Shown piece after piece: positions 25,958 through 33,378 of a stretch of DNA of 64,000 nucleotides; position 1 is the first letter of the stretch, and every line of letters starts with the position of its first letter. Source of the stretch: Larkinella arboricola (lineage in GTDB: Bacteria; Bacteroidota; Bacteroidia; Cytophagales; Spirosomataceae); the NCBI RefSeq assembly GCF_003259745.1, contig NZ_QLMC01000001.1, forward strand, positions 124,001 to 188,000, read 5' to 3'. A program made the translations under genes and the position numbers. The notes beneath the pieces are model-generated. The model ran no database searches. It worked only from the letters and a program-made list of their open reading frames with translations, and was not told the DNA's origin.

Positions 25958-26803
25958 TTAGTTGGCTTTGGGCCAGAAAGAGTAAGCAGAGAGATTGCTA
26001 TGGCGACGAATCAGTTGGGTTGATTTCTCATTGTATTCAGCCATCTCGCCCTGTTTTAATTCATACGCTTTGATTTTGCCCAACAGGCCCTCATCCTGGA
26101 GAATAAAGTTTGCTTTGCCCTGTTCAACAATAACCTGGGTCGATTCCTCTTTTCGGTTAACATATACCCGGCCTTCTTCTGTTTCGGTTACCACGTGGTT
26201 GCCGGTATGAATCTGTAGTCGAAAACTGAGTGGTTGCTTGGCCACCAGTACCACGGCTTCTCCGTTGAGCCAGATTTGACGGTTGGGCCCCGACCAGTCG
26301 GAAGAAACCCTGACTGAGGAGTTTTTTTTGAGGATAACGGTTGATTTATCCGGCAATGGAACTCGCTTGTACGGCTTATCTCCGGCTTGGTAGATGGCAT
26401 CTGCGGGTAATTGTGCCTGACGCAGAAGCCGGACACTGAAGCCAAGGGTGATGATGCACATCACCCAGATGATAATCCGGATCACCCGCTGCCATACCGT
26501 GCGGTATAGCGGAGGTTCGGGTTCGTCGGGCAGGTGTTTGGTTTGCTCGGAAATGCCTGCCCACATCCGCTGCCAGTCAGGAGAATCGACCGCAGTAACG
26601 CAGGGATTATTCCATTGCCTGCGCATGAGGCCGCGCAGGTAAGCTTCGTTATCCGGGTTTTGCAGCCAGCTAATCACCCATTGTTTCTCCTCAGGGTTGC
26701 ATTCGTTCCGAACGTATTTAACCAGCAAATCCTCCATTTCAATGAGTGACGGATCGGTTGAGGAAACAGTTGCGCCAGTACGTGTGCGGAGCAATCCATT
26801 CAA
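25958..26803 (-). CDS. FecR-type anti-sigma factor lacking the usual C-terminal domain
   Basis: 281 aa; an alternative ATG at 26737 would give 259. The N-terminal cytoplasmic part (LLVKYVRNECNPEEKQWVISWLQNPDNEAYL) binds a sigma factor. A transmembrane helix follows near residue 110-125 (VIRIIIWVMCIITLGFSV), then the periplasmic FecR domain (VPLPDKSTVILKKNSSVRV, RQIWLNGEAVVLV, VYVNRKEESTQVIVEQGKANF). The protein ends at SAYSFWPKAN, about where the DUF4974 domain begins in usual Bacteroidota FecR proteins, so it is ~60 residues short. It is encoded 15 bases after its sigma factor. Confidence 0.85.
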   Translation of the reverse strand: MNGLLRTRTGATVSSTDPSLIEMEDLLVKYVRNECNPEEKQWVISWLQNPDNEAYLRGLMRRQWNNPCVTAVDSPDWQRMWAGISEQTKHLPDEPEPPLYRTVWQRVIRIIIWVMCIITLGFSVRLLRQAQLPADAIYQAGDKPYKRVPLPDKSTVILKKNSSVRVSSDWSGPNRQIWLNGEAVVLVAKQPLSFRLQIHTGNHVVTETEEGRVYVNRKEESTQVIVEQGKANFILQDEGLLGKIKAYELKQGEMAEYNEKSTQLIRRHSNLSAYSFWPKAN

Positions 26804-26818
26804 CCGATTCCTTACAAT

Positions 26819-27361
26819 TTAATAGGTATGTTGTTCAAAATAACTACCCAGGGTGTTGTAAGCCTGATTCAGGTGATCATCGACGGTTTGGGTAGAAAGA
26901 CTCATGCGGTCGGCAATTTGCTGCGAAGTATACCCTTCGTGCCGACTCAACAGGTAGATTTCGCGACGGCGGGAGGGGAGTTGGGCAACCGCCTGCTGAT
27001 ACAATAATTCCAGCTCCTGATAAAGTACCTCTTCTTCCGTATTCGAACCCGACTGCGTGGTCAGGCGCTGTAAAATTTCTTTGGGTTGGCATTGACTGTG
27101 CCGCTCGCGAAAACTTACCAGTACCAGGCGGTATGTCATGGTAAACAGGTAACCGTTCAGCGGAATGTCTTCGTCGAGCGTATGACGACGTTCCCAAAGC
27201 GACGTAAACACATCATGCACAACCTGTTGAGCTGCTTCCGGGGATTTAAGGATGCTTACTGCAAAATAATAAATTCGTTGCACATACCGATCATAAACAC
27301 GCCGAAAGGCCATTGGGTCAGCATTTCGGAGTTGTCGAAGAAGTGTTTGTTCAGCTTGCAT
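26819..27361 (-). CDS. ECF RNA polymerase sigma factor
   Basis: 180 aa. Region 2 is DPMAFRRVYDRYVQRIYYFAVSILKSPEAAQQVVHDVFTSLWERR in outline (FRRVYDRYV, VVHDVFTSLW), and region 4 is LPSRRREIYLLSRHEGYTSQQIAD, a helix-turn-helix ending MSLSTQTVDDHLNQAY. It should direct RNA polymerase to a small regulon when released by the FecR protein encoded immediately downstream. No TonB receptor gene follows, unlike most Bacteroidota sigma/FecR pairs. Confidence 0.93.
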   Translation of the reverse strand: MQAEQTLLRQLRNADPMAFRRVYDRYVQRIYYFAVSILKSPEAAQQVVHDVFTSLWERRHTLDEDIPLNGYLFTMTYRLVLVSFRERHSQCQPKEILQRLTTQSGSNTEEEVLYQELELLYQQAVAQLPSRRREIYLLSRHEGYTSQQIADRMSLSTQTVDDHLNQAYNTLGSYFEQHTY

Positions 27362-27795
27362 CCTGGATACACGTTTTTAGCAAATGTCCAGCAAAGTATG
27401 ATTATCAGACAAATAAACTAACGAATTAGTCAACAGTAATCGCTTCGTTTCAGCCTCCGCTTTCGGCTCCTACTCTTTTACAATCTCCCGTTTACTAAAG
27501 GAGAAAACCGTAATTGCCTGTCCTGAAAGCGTATTAAGGCTCTGTTTATGCCCAATAGAAAGGTAAAAAGCCTTAAATGGCAAAAAATGGCAGAACATGA
27601 ATGTATCTACACATAATCAGACATTTCGGACCTTTTCTCCATCCGCACGAAAAAAACAGCGTTGTTCAAAGGGTAATTAACGGGTTTGAACTTACTAAAA
27701 ATTTCGGTATTCTGCATATTTTTACCGAAAAAGCCGCTAGTTTTATTAACTATTGTTCTAATTATTCGTGATTTGATTCAACATAAACCATACGC
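27362..27795. other. Intergenic stretch of 434 bases, no gene seen
   Basis: It separates the divergent sigma gene and the SCP2 gene and must carry both promoters. No clear TAnnTTTG match is seen on either strand. An inverted repeat TTTCGGTA (27702-27709) / TACCGAAA (27723-27730) could be an operator or a small hairpin. No protein-like frame is visible. Confidence 0.5.
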
Positions 27796-28092
27796 ATGAC
27801 TTTACAGGATTTTACAGAAGAGATTCGGCGCCGGGTTAGCACAGACAGCGGCTTTGATGCAACAGTCAAACTGGCGACCGATCAGGGAGTTATCTACATC
27901 GACGGGCGTCAGTCGCCCCCGGTGGTTTCCAACGAAGATGCCGAAGCGGACAGCACGATCAAAGTCTCGCTGAGCGATTTACAGAAACTGGGTACGGGCG
28001 AGCTGAATCCCATGACGGCTTTTATGTTTGGCAAGCTGAAGGTGCAGGGTGATATGGGCCTTGCCATGAAAATTGGCCAGAAACTCAGTTAG
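27796..28092 (+). CDS. SCP2 sterol-binding domain protein
   Basis: 98 aa, a single small domain. The segments DATVKLATDQGVIYIDG, ADSTIKVSLSDLQKLGTGELNP and AFMFGKLKVQGDMGLAMKIGQ are the usual SCP2 core, a hydrophobic-ligand pocket. In bacteria such stand-alone domains are thought to bind lipids or acyl chains. No signal peptide. It precedes the oxidoreductase gene by 34 bases and may share its transcript. Confidence 0.9.
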   Translation: MTLQDFTEEIRRRVSTDSGFDATVKLATDQGVIYIDGRQSPPVVSNEDAEADSTIKVSLSDLQKLGTGELNPMTAFMFGKLKVQGDMGLAMKIGQKLS

Positions 28093-28126
28093 GATGTAAC
28101 CACGTCTGATTTCAACTTCTGACCTC

Positions 28127-29569
28127 ATGAAATTCTCATCGCTCTCGCGTCGAAAATTCCTACAGGGAAGCGCTCTGGCGGCTGCTGGTTTCACCATCGT
28201 ACCGCGTCATGTACTGGGTGGGCCCGGCTTTGTGGCACCCAGCGATAAGCTGAACATGGCCGCTGTTGGTTGCGGTGGAAAGGCCAACGTGAACATCCGT
28301 CTGGCTTACAACAACGGCTCGGACAACATCGTGGCACTCTGCGATGTTGACGACCGGCAAGCCAGGAAATACCGTGCCCAGTTCGCCCAAGCGCCGTATT
28401 TTAAGGATTACCGTGAGCTATTTGATAAAGAAGCGAAGAATTTCGATGCGGTCATCATCTCAACACCCGACCATATGCACGCGCCAATTGCGATGGCGGC
28501 CATGCAGTTGGGCAAGCATGTGTACTGCGAAAAACCGTTGACGCACGACATTTACGAAGCCCGGATGCTGACCGAAGCCGCCCGTAACTATAAGGTGGTG
28601 ACGCAGATGGGCAACCAAGGCAGCAGTGGGGATGACACGCGCAAAATCGAAACCTGGATTCAGAAGGGCGTGATTGGCCCTGTGCATACCGTCAACTGCT
28701 GGACCAACCGACCGGTGTGGCCGCAGGGGGTTCGGTCGCCGAAAGACAAGGGCGAATCGCAGCCGGTGCCCTCGGAAGTGGACTGGGAGTTGTGGCTGGG
28801 AACGGCTCCGTTTCGCAAGTACCACGAAGCCTATATGCCAACCCGTTGGCGCGGGTATTGGGATTTCGGAACCGGCGCACTGGGCGATATGGGCTGCCAC
28901 TTCATGGATGTACCGTTCCGGGCACTGAAACTGAAATACCCCACCTCAGTGGAATGCAGTGTGGGGTCGGTGTACGCCGATTTTTTCAAGGAAGCCTTTT
29001 ACGACGATGTTTGTCCGCCTTCATCGGCTATTCACCTGACCTTTCCGTCGGACAACCGTAAGGTAAAGGAAATCAGGTTTTCGTGGTACGACGGCGGTAT
29101 TCGTCCGCAGGTTCCGGAAGGCATTCCGTACGAGAAAGTATTCACGAGTATCGACGGCGGGATGATGTTCATTGGCAGCAAGGGCATTCTGGTGGCGGAG
29201 TTGTTTGGCAATAATCCACGGTTGTTCCCGGAAGAAAAATTTGACGGTAAAAAGCTGCCCGGTCCCGAAAAACCGTTGGTCGAAGGCAAAACGGAGGGAC
29301 ATCAGCAGCAGTGGGTAAAAGCCTGCAAGCAGGGGTACGGCGCTTACACGAGTTCGTCGTTTGAGGAGGCTGGTCCGTTGACCGAAACCGTCCTGATGGG
29401 CAATCTGGCGACGCGCAGTTACATGCACCGGGAAGCCAGGGCTGACGGCGGTTACAACTTCCCCGGTCGTAAAAAACTCTTTTGGGACGGTGCCAGCATG
29501 AAAATCACCAACTTCGATTACGCCAATCAGTTTGTAAAGCGGCAGTACCGGGGGAATTATTCGCTTTAA
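28127..29569 (+). CDS. Gfo/Idh/MocA family oxidoreductase, Tat-exported
   Basis: 480 aa. The leader SRRKFLQGSALAAAGFTIVP is a textbook twin-arginine signal. The NAD(P) fold has KLNMAAVGCGGKANVNIRLA, DNIVALCDVDDRQ, then VIISTPDHMHAPIAMAAMQ and the catalytic-type motif VYCEKPLTHDIYEARMLTEAA (EKP with Lys). The C-terminal substrate domain is large (about 300 residues; DMGCHFMDVPFRALKL, SIDGGMMFIGSKG), which is typical of Bacteroidota proteins acting on glycosides, inositols or amino sugars. The enzyme probably works in the periplasm with its nucleotide preloaded. It is followed by a strong terminator. Confidence 0.92.
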   Translation: MKFSSLSRRKFLQGSALAAAGFTIVPRHVLGGPGFVAPSDKLNMAAVGCGGKANVNIRLAYNNGSDNIVALCDVDDRQARKYRAQFAQAPYFKDYRELFDKEAKNFDAVIISTPDHMHAPIAMAAMQLGKHVYCEKPLTHDIYEARMLTEAARNYKVVTQMGNQGSSGDDTRKIETWIQKGVIGPVHTVNCWTNRPVWPQGVRSPKDKGESQPVPSEVDWELWLGTAPFRKYHEAYMPTRWRGYWDFGTGALGDMGCHFMDVPFRALKLKYPTSVECSVGSVYADFFKEAFYDDVCPPSSAIHLTFPSDNRKVKEIRFSWYDGGIRPQVPEGIPYEKVFTSIDGGMMFIGSKGILVAELFGNNPRLFPEEKFDGKKLPGPEKPLVEGKTEGHQQQWVKACKQGYGAYTSSSFEEAGPLTETVLMGNLATRSYMHREARADGGYNFPGRKKLFWDGASMKITNFDYANQFVKRQYRGNYSL

Positions 29570-29581
29570 TGAATTACTTAA

Positions 29582-29613
29582 AACCGGCCCGGTATGCACA
29601 CCGGGCCGGTTCT
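29582..29613. terminator. Bidirectional rho-independent terminator
   Basis: AACCGGCCCGGT (29582-29593) pairs perfectly with 29600-29611 around a 6-base loop. On the minus strand the hairpin is followed by a TTTT run, on the plus strand by TCTCTTATTG. It separates the oxidoreductase gene from the convergent ridA-like gene. Confidence 0.85.
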
Positions 29614-29614
29614 C

Positions 29615-30004
29615 TTATTGATTCGCTCTCCGCACCGCCACGGCTTCGATCTCAATCAGAAAACCGTAGTGTAGCCGGTTGGTCGGTACCACCGCGCGGG
29701 CGGGTTTGTGTTCCCCAAAAAAGTCGGCATATACCGCGTTAACCTGATCCCAGAGTGCTATGTCGGCAATGTAAACCGTTGTTTTCAGAACGTGGTTCAG
29801 GTCGCTTCCGGCAGCTTCCAGAATGGCCTTCATGTTTTCCAGCACCTGACGGCTTTGCTCGTCAATTGACCCGGTAATCTTTTCCTTTGTAACGGGATGA
29901 ATCGGCAGCTGACCGGATACAAAAATCAGGTCGTTCCAGACCGTAGCCTGGGCGTAGTGCCCGGCGGGAAGCGGAGCATGGGGCGTTTCGACGGATTGAA
30001 TCAT
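29615..30004 (-). CDS. RidA family (YjgF/UK114) deaminase
   Basis: 129 aa from the ATG at 30004. The frame is open to 30037, but MIQSVETPHAPLPAGHYAQA is the usual family start. Marks: GHYAQATVWNDLIFVSGQLPI, TKEKITGSIDEQSRQVLENMKAILEAAG in outline, the catalytic-region Arg in PARAVVPTNRL, and LIEIEAVAV at the end. RidA proteins hydrolyse reactive enamine/imine intermediates from PLP enzymes to 2-keto acids and ammonia. It lies downstream of pdxJ (PLP synthesis) on the same strand, separated by an inverted repeat. Confidence 0.93.
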   Translation of the reverse strand: MIQSVETPHAPLPAGHYAQATVWNDLIFVSGQLPIHPVTKEKITGSIDEQSRQVLENMKAILEAAGSDLNHVLKTTVYIADIALWDQVNAVYADFFGEHKPARAVVPTNRLHYGFLIEIEAVAVRRANQ

Positions 30005-30030
30005 ATAGAAAGACACGAGAAGGGAGACAT

Positions 30031-30097
30031 GAGACAAAAGAGTAAAGACAAGAGAGTAACTAAAACCGCTTTGGTTAAGTCTTTACTCTTTTGTCTC
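30031..30097. repeat. Split inverted repeat between pdxJ and the ridA-like gene
   Basis: GAGACAAAAGAGTAAAGAC (30031-30049) is repeated in perfect inverted form at 30079-30097; the spacer is 29 bases. It lies wholly between two minus-strand genes, with the outer end of one arm 7 bases from the pdxJ stop codon. There is no terminator T-run. The sequence differs from the other repeats, but the geometry is the same. Confidence 0.75.
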
Positions 30098-30103
30098 AAT
30101 TCT

Positions 30104-30820
30104 TTATTCTTCTAACTGTTTCAAATATAATTGAATGGTGTTTTCCAGGCCGAAATAAAGTGCATCACTGATGAGCGCGTGACCAATCGAAACTTCCAGC
30201 AGACCAGGAATCGCCTGTTGAAAATACCGCAGGTTTTCCAGGCTCAGGTCGTGACCGGCGTTCAGGCCCAGCCCCAATTTGTTGGCAACCTGAGCGGCTT
30301 TAACAAAGGGTGCAACGGCGGCTGCCCGGTCTTCGGCGTAGTGAGTAGCATACGGTTCGGTATATAACTCAATCCGGTCGGTACCTACCTCTTTAGCACC
30401 TTCAACCATCCGCTCGTCGGCATCCACGAAAATGGAAACCCGAATGCCCAAATCTTTGAACCGTTTGACTAAATCCGTCAGATGGGCCCGGTGCGTCAGG
30501 GTGTCCCAGCCCGCGTTGGAGGTGATGGCATCCACAGCATCGGGTACGAGCGTCACCTGCTCGGGCCGAACACGCGTGACCAATTCAATAAACCGGGCGT
30601 CGGGATTTCCTTCAATGTTGAACTCGGTGGTTACAACCTTTTTTAAATCCAGAACGTCCTGGTACCGGATGTGCCGTTCGTCGGGGCGCGGGTGGACCGT
30701 GATGCCCTGAGCACCAAACCGCTCGCAGTCGAGTGCTACATTAACCACATTCGGATTGTTGCCGCCCCGCGAATTCCGAAGCGTGGCAATTTTATTGATG
30801 TTTACGCTCAAACGAGTCAT
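30104..30820 (-). CDS. pdxJ: Pyridoxine 5'-phosphate synthase
   Basis: 238 aa, normal length. PdxJ condenses 1-deoxy-D-xylulose 5-phosphate with 3-amino-2-oxopropyl phosphate, the last ring-closing step of vitamin B6 synthesis. Marks: [17 protein letters not shown] at the start, [41 protein letters not shown], and [15 protein letters not shown] near the end. Cytoplasmic octamer in known enzymes. On the minus strand it lies upstream of ridA; divergent from the YqeY gene. Confidence 0.96.
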   Translation of the reverse strand: MTRLSVNINKIATLRNSRGGNNPNVVNVALDCERFGAQGITVHPRPDERHIRYQDVLDLKKVVTTEFNIEGNPDARFIELVTRVRPEQVTLVPDAVDAITSNAGWDTLTHRAHLTDLVKRFKDLGIRVSIFVDADERMVEGAKEVGTDRIELYTEPYATHYAEDRAAAVAPFVKAAQVANKLGLGLNAGHDLSLENLRYFQQAIPGLLEVSIGHALISDALYFGLENTIQLYLKQLEE

Positions 30821-30824
30821 TTGC

Positions 30825-30951
30825 TGAGTGATGAATTAAGAGTTATACGTGATGAGTTGTAACAAGCCGCCCTCGTTTTTGTAACTTTGCCCAACTTTCA
30901 ATGGTTCCGGGTTAAGCAATTCTTAACTCATCACTCTTAATTCATCACTCA
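30825..30951. repeat. Split inverted repeat bracketing the YqeY promoter
   Basis: TGAGTGATGAATTAAGAGT (30825-30843) pairs perfectly with 30933-30951, and GATGAGTT (30851-30858) pairs with AACTCATC (30925-30932). The spacer holds a good promoter. The left arm begins 5 bases from the pdxJ start and the right arm ends 6 bases before the YqeY start, so it fills the divergent intergenic region. Confidence 0.8.
30857..30889 (+). promoter_or_regulatory. Predicted promoter of the YqeY gene
   Basis: TTG (30857-30859), 22 bases, then TAACTTTG (30882-30889). This fits the Bacteroidota consensus TTTG / TAnnTTTG. Transcription would start near 30896, about 60 bases before the ATG. Confidence 0.6.
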
Positions 30952-30956
30952 AAAAT

Positions 30957-31409
30957 ATGTCGCTGAAACAACAGATCGATACGGATATTAAAGAAGCCAT
31001 GAAGGCCAAGGAGCAGGATCGGCTGCGGGCATTGCGGGCCATTAAATCGCTAATTTTACTGGAAGAAACCAAAGATGGCTCGGCCGGGGGCGACCTGAAA
31101 CCCGAAGATGAGATTAAACTGCTGACCAAAGCCGTTAAGCAACGCAAAGATTCGGCCGACATTTACCGCACCCAGGGCCGCGAGGATCTGTTGCAGAACG
31201 AGCTGGCCGAGATTGCCGTGATCGAGAAATACCTGCCGCAGCAGCTTTCGGAAGAGGAACTGAAAAGCCGTTTGCAGGCCATCATTGCCCGCGTTGGTGC
31301 ATCCGGCCCGTCGGACCTGGGCAAAGTGATGGGCGCAGCTACCAAAGAACTGGCGGGCCAGGCCGACGGCAAAGCGATTTCGGCGATGGTAAAGAATTTG
31401 CTGTCTTAA
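30957..31409 (+). CDS. GatB/YqeY domain protein
   Basis: 150 aa. The family start SLKQQIDTDIKEAMKAKEQDRLRALRAIKSLI (in outline) and PEDEIKLLTKAVKQRKDSADIY are visible, ending in the GatB-like tRNA-binding domain (SDLGKVMGAATKELAGQADGKAISAMVKNLL). The domain resembles the C-terminus of the amidotransferase subunit GatB and may act in tRNA-linked metabolism; the exact role is unproven. Cytoplasmic, single gene with its own promoter. Confidence 0.95.
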   Translation: MSLKQQIDTDIKEAMKAKEQDRLRALRAIKSLILLEETKDGSAGGDLKPEDEIKLLTKAVKQRKDSADIYRTQGREDLLQNELAEIAVIEKYLPQQLSEEELKSRLQAIIARVGASGPSDLGKVMGAATKELAGQADGKAISAMVKNLLS

Positions 31410-31415
31410 AGAACG

Positions 31416-31533
31416 GATGGTTTTGGATGGGTAAAAATGGTTAGATTATTGAAGGGTTCATTGTACGTCCGTAAATAACCGTTTAACCGTAAACCATCCA
31501 ATTCTTTTCAGCCATAAACTATTCAAAACCATC
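31416..31533. repeat. Imperfect split inverted repeat between the YqeY and CvpA genes
   Basis: GATGGTTTTG (31416-31425) pairs perfectly with 31524-31533, and the adjacent TGGATGG also pairs with CCATCCA around 31496. The loop is long and the arms short. It is the weakest of the split repeats but has the same position at a gene junction. Confidence 0.45.
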
Positions 31534-31542
31534 TCCCGAAAC

Positions 31543-32130
31543 TTGAAAATCCTCGACATCGTTATTCTGATCTCGTTGAGCTATGGTGCGTACAATGGTT
31601 ACCGCAAGGGATTGCTGGTAGAAGTGGTTGCCGTTGTTGCATTTTTGGTAGCGATGATCGTCGGATTTAAGTTTTTAGGATTCGGGATTGATCTGCTGGC
31701 ACCGTACATCAGTGTGGAAGTGGCCCGGCGGTTATTACCGTGGATGGGCTTCTCCGTTATTTTCTTTCCGACGGTTTTTCTGATCAACCGCATGGGTTTT
31801 TCCCTGCGGAATTCGCTGCGGTATACCCTGCTGGGCACGTTCGATAGCCTGGCCGGAGCCGCCGTCGGAATTTTTACCTGGGTTTTCGGAATTAGTGTAA
31901 TGCTCTGGTTGTTAACCTGGATGGGGATACGTATGCCGATCAAACACACGCAGGAAACGTACCTCTATCCTATGGTCAAACCCATCGCGCCGAAAGTCAT
32001 GGACGCAACGTCCGGCTGGATTCCGGTGGGAACGAACTGGATTCGCAAACAGAAAGAAGAATTTTCGCGAAGCTGGTCCAACAATAAACCGGACGACCTG
32101 AAAGCGGAACGTGCAGATAAAGAAGGATGA
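31543..32130 (+). CDS. CvpA family membrane protein
   Basis: 195 aa, start codon TTG at 31543. Four hydrophobic helices follow in the CvpA pattern: ILDIVILISLSYGAYNGYRKG, LLVEVVAVVAFLVAMIVGF, then a pair around residues 68-130. CvpA was found through colicin V production; its molecular role is unclear and may concern envelope homeostasis. The C-terminal ~40 residues are charged and cytoplasmic (KQKEEFSRSW, KAERADKEG). The stop overlaps the rlmN start by 4 bases. Confidence 0.88.
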   Translation: MKILDIVILISLSYGAYNGYRKGLLVEVVAVVAFLVAMIVGFKFLGFGIDLLAPYISVEVARRLLPWMGFSVIFFPTVFLINRMGFSLRNSLRYTLLGTFDSLAGAAVGIFTWVFGISVMLWLLTWMGIRMPIKHTQETYLYPMVKPIAPKVMDATSGWIPVGTNWIRKQKEEFSRSWSNNKPDDLKAERADKEG

Positions 32131-33182
32131 TAACGACAAAGCAGGATATACGAAAACTGAACGAAGACCAGTTGAAAACGTGGCTGACCAGCCACGGCGA
32201 ACAAGGCTTCCGGTCCAAACAAATTCAGGAATGGCTCTGGAAACGATCCGTGCGGACGTTTGACGAGATGACCAACCTTTCACTGAAAACCCGGCAGTTG
32301 CTGGCGGAACATTTTGAAGTACGCACGCTGTCGGTGGCCCGGCAGCAGCAAAGCGCCGACGGCACCATTAAGTCGTCGTTCCGGCTGTACGACGGTAATC
32401 TGGTCGAGGGGGTGCTGATTCCGGCGCTGCGTAAGGATGAGGACAATCGGATGACGGCCTGCATTTCGTCGCAGGTGGGCTGCTCGCTGACCTGTAAATT
32501 CTGCGCAACGGGGTATATGGACCGGAAACGCAACCTCGAAGCCAGCGAAATGGTCGATCAGGTCGTAGCCATTGATCAGCAGGCCAAAGACGCCTACGGC
32601 ACCGGTCTGACCAACATCGTGTACATGGGTATGGGCGAACCGCTGCTGAACTACGCCAACATGCTGGAGTCAGTGGAGCGGATTACGTCGCCCAACGGTC
32701 TGGGTATGGCAGCCCGGCGGATTACGGTTTCGACAGCCGGGATTGCCAAAATGATTAAAAAGCTGGGCGACGATCAGGTGAAATTCAATCTGGCACTTTC
32801 GCTCCATGCCGCCAACGACGACAAGCGCAACCAGATCATGCCGATCAACGAAAGCAATTCGCTGCCCGCGCTGGCCGAAGCCCTGAACTATTTCTACAAG
32901 AAAACCGGTACCCGGGTGACGTTTGAGTACATCGTCTTCAATAATTTTAACGATACCTTACAGGACGCCAAGGAGCTGTGGCAGTTTACGAAAAAGGTAC
33001 CCGCTAAGGTGAATATCATCGAATACAACCCGATTGCTGAAGCGGATTTCCGGAATACTGACGCAGACAAGCTCGACCATTTTGCCGGTTTTCTGGAAGA
33101 CCGGGGCGTGGTGGTTAACATTCGTCGGAGCCGGGGAAAAGACATCGACGCAGCTTGCGGACAACTGGCGGGGAAACAGTAA
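32127..33182 (+). CDS. rlmN: Dual-specificity rRNA/tRNA adenine-C2 methyltransferase RlmN
   Basis: 351 aa. It is a radical SAM enzyme that methylates A2503 of 23S rRNA and A37 of some tRNAs. The cluster-binding motif is GCSLTCKFCATG (CxxxCxxC), and the C-terminal catalytic Cys lies in AACGQLAG. Family segments EGVLIP, VYMGMGEPLLNY, VSTAGIAKMI, LALSLHAAND and MPINESNSL are all present. Length is normal. Translationally coupled to the CvpA gene through an ATGA overlap. Confidence 0.97.
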   Translation: MITTKQDIRKLNEDQLKTWLTSHGEQGFRSKQIQEWLWKRSVRTFDEMTNLSLKTRQLLAEHFEVRTLSVARQQQSADGTIKSSFRLYDGNLVEGVLIPALRKDEDNRMTACISSQVGCSLTCKFCATGYMDRKRNLEASEMVDQVVAIDQQAKDAYGTGLTNIVYMGMGEPLLNYANMLESVERITSPNGLGMAARRITVSTAGIAKMIKKLGDDQVKFNLALSLHAANDDKRNQIMPINESNSLPALAEALNYFYKKTGTRVTFEYIVFNNFNDTLQDAKELWQFTKKVPAKVNIIEYNPIAEADFRNTDADKLDHFAGFLEDRGVVVNIRRSRGKDIDAACGQLAGKQ

Positions 33183-33291
33183 TTTGTTTTGCGTCTTTTT
33201 CGACTGTGCAGGTTACAAAGTATTCAGGGCTAAGTACAAAACGGGAAAATTTTGACAATCGGTCCGGTTATTGCTTAACATTTAGTTAACA

Positions 33292-33319
33292 TTGCCCTCG
33301 GAAGTTTACTGTATTTTTG
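33292..33319 (+). promoter_or_regulatory. Predicted promoter of the phosphate transporter gene
   Basis: TTG (33292-33294), 17 bases, TATTTTTG (33312-33319). The -7 element matches TAnnTTTG exactly; the spacing is slightly short. Start would be near 33325, 54 bases before the ATG. Confidence 0.5.
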
Positions 33320-33378
33320 AGGAATAATTAATTGGGTTTTGGGTTTCACAAGGCCCGGTACTACAGACTTGTATCTGC

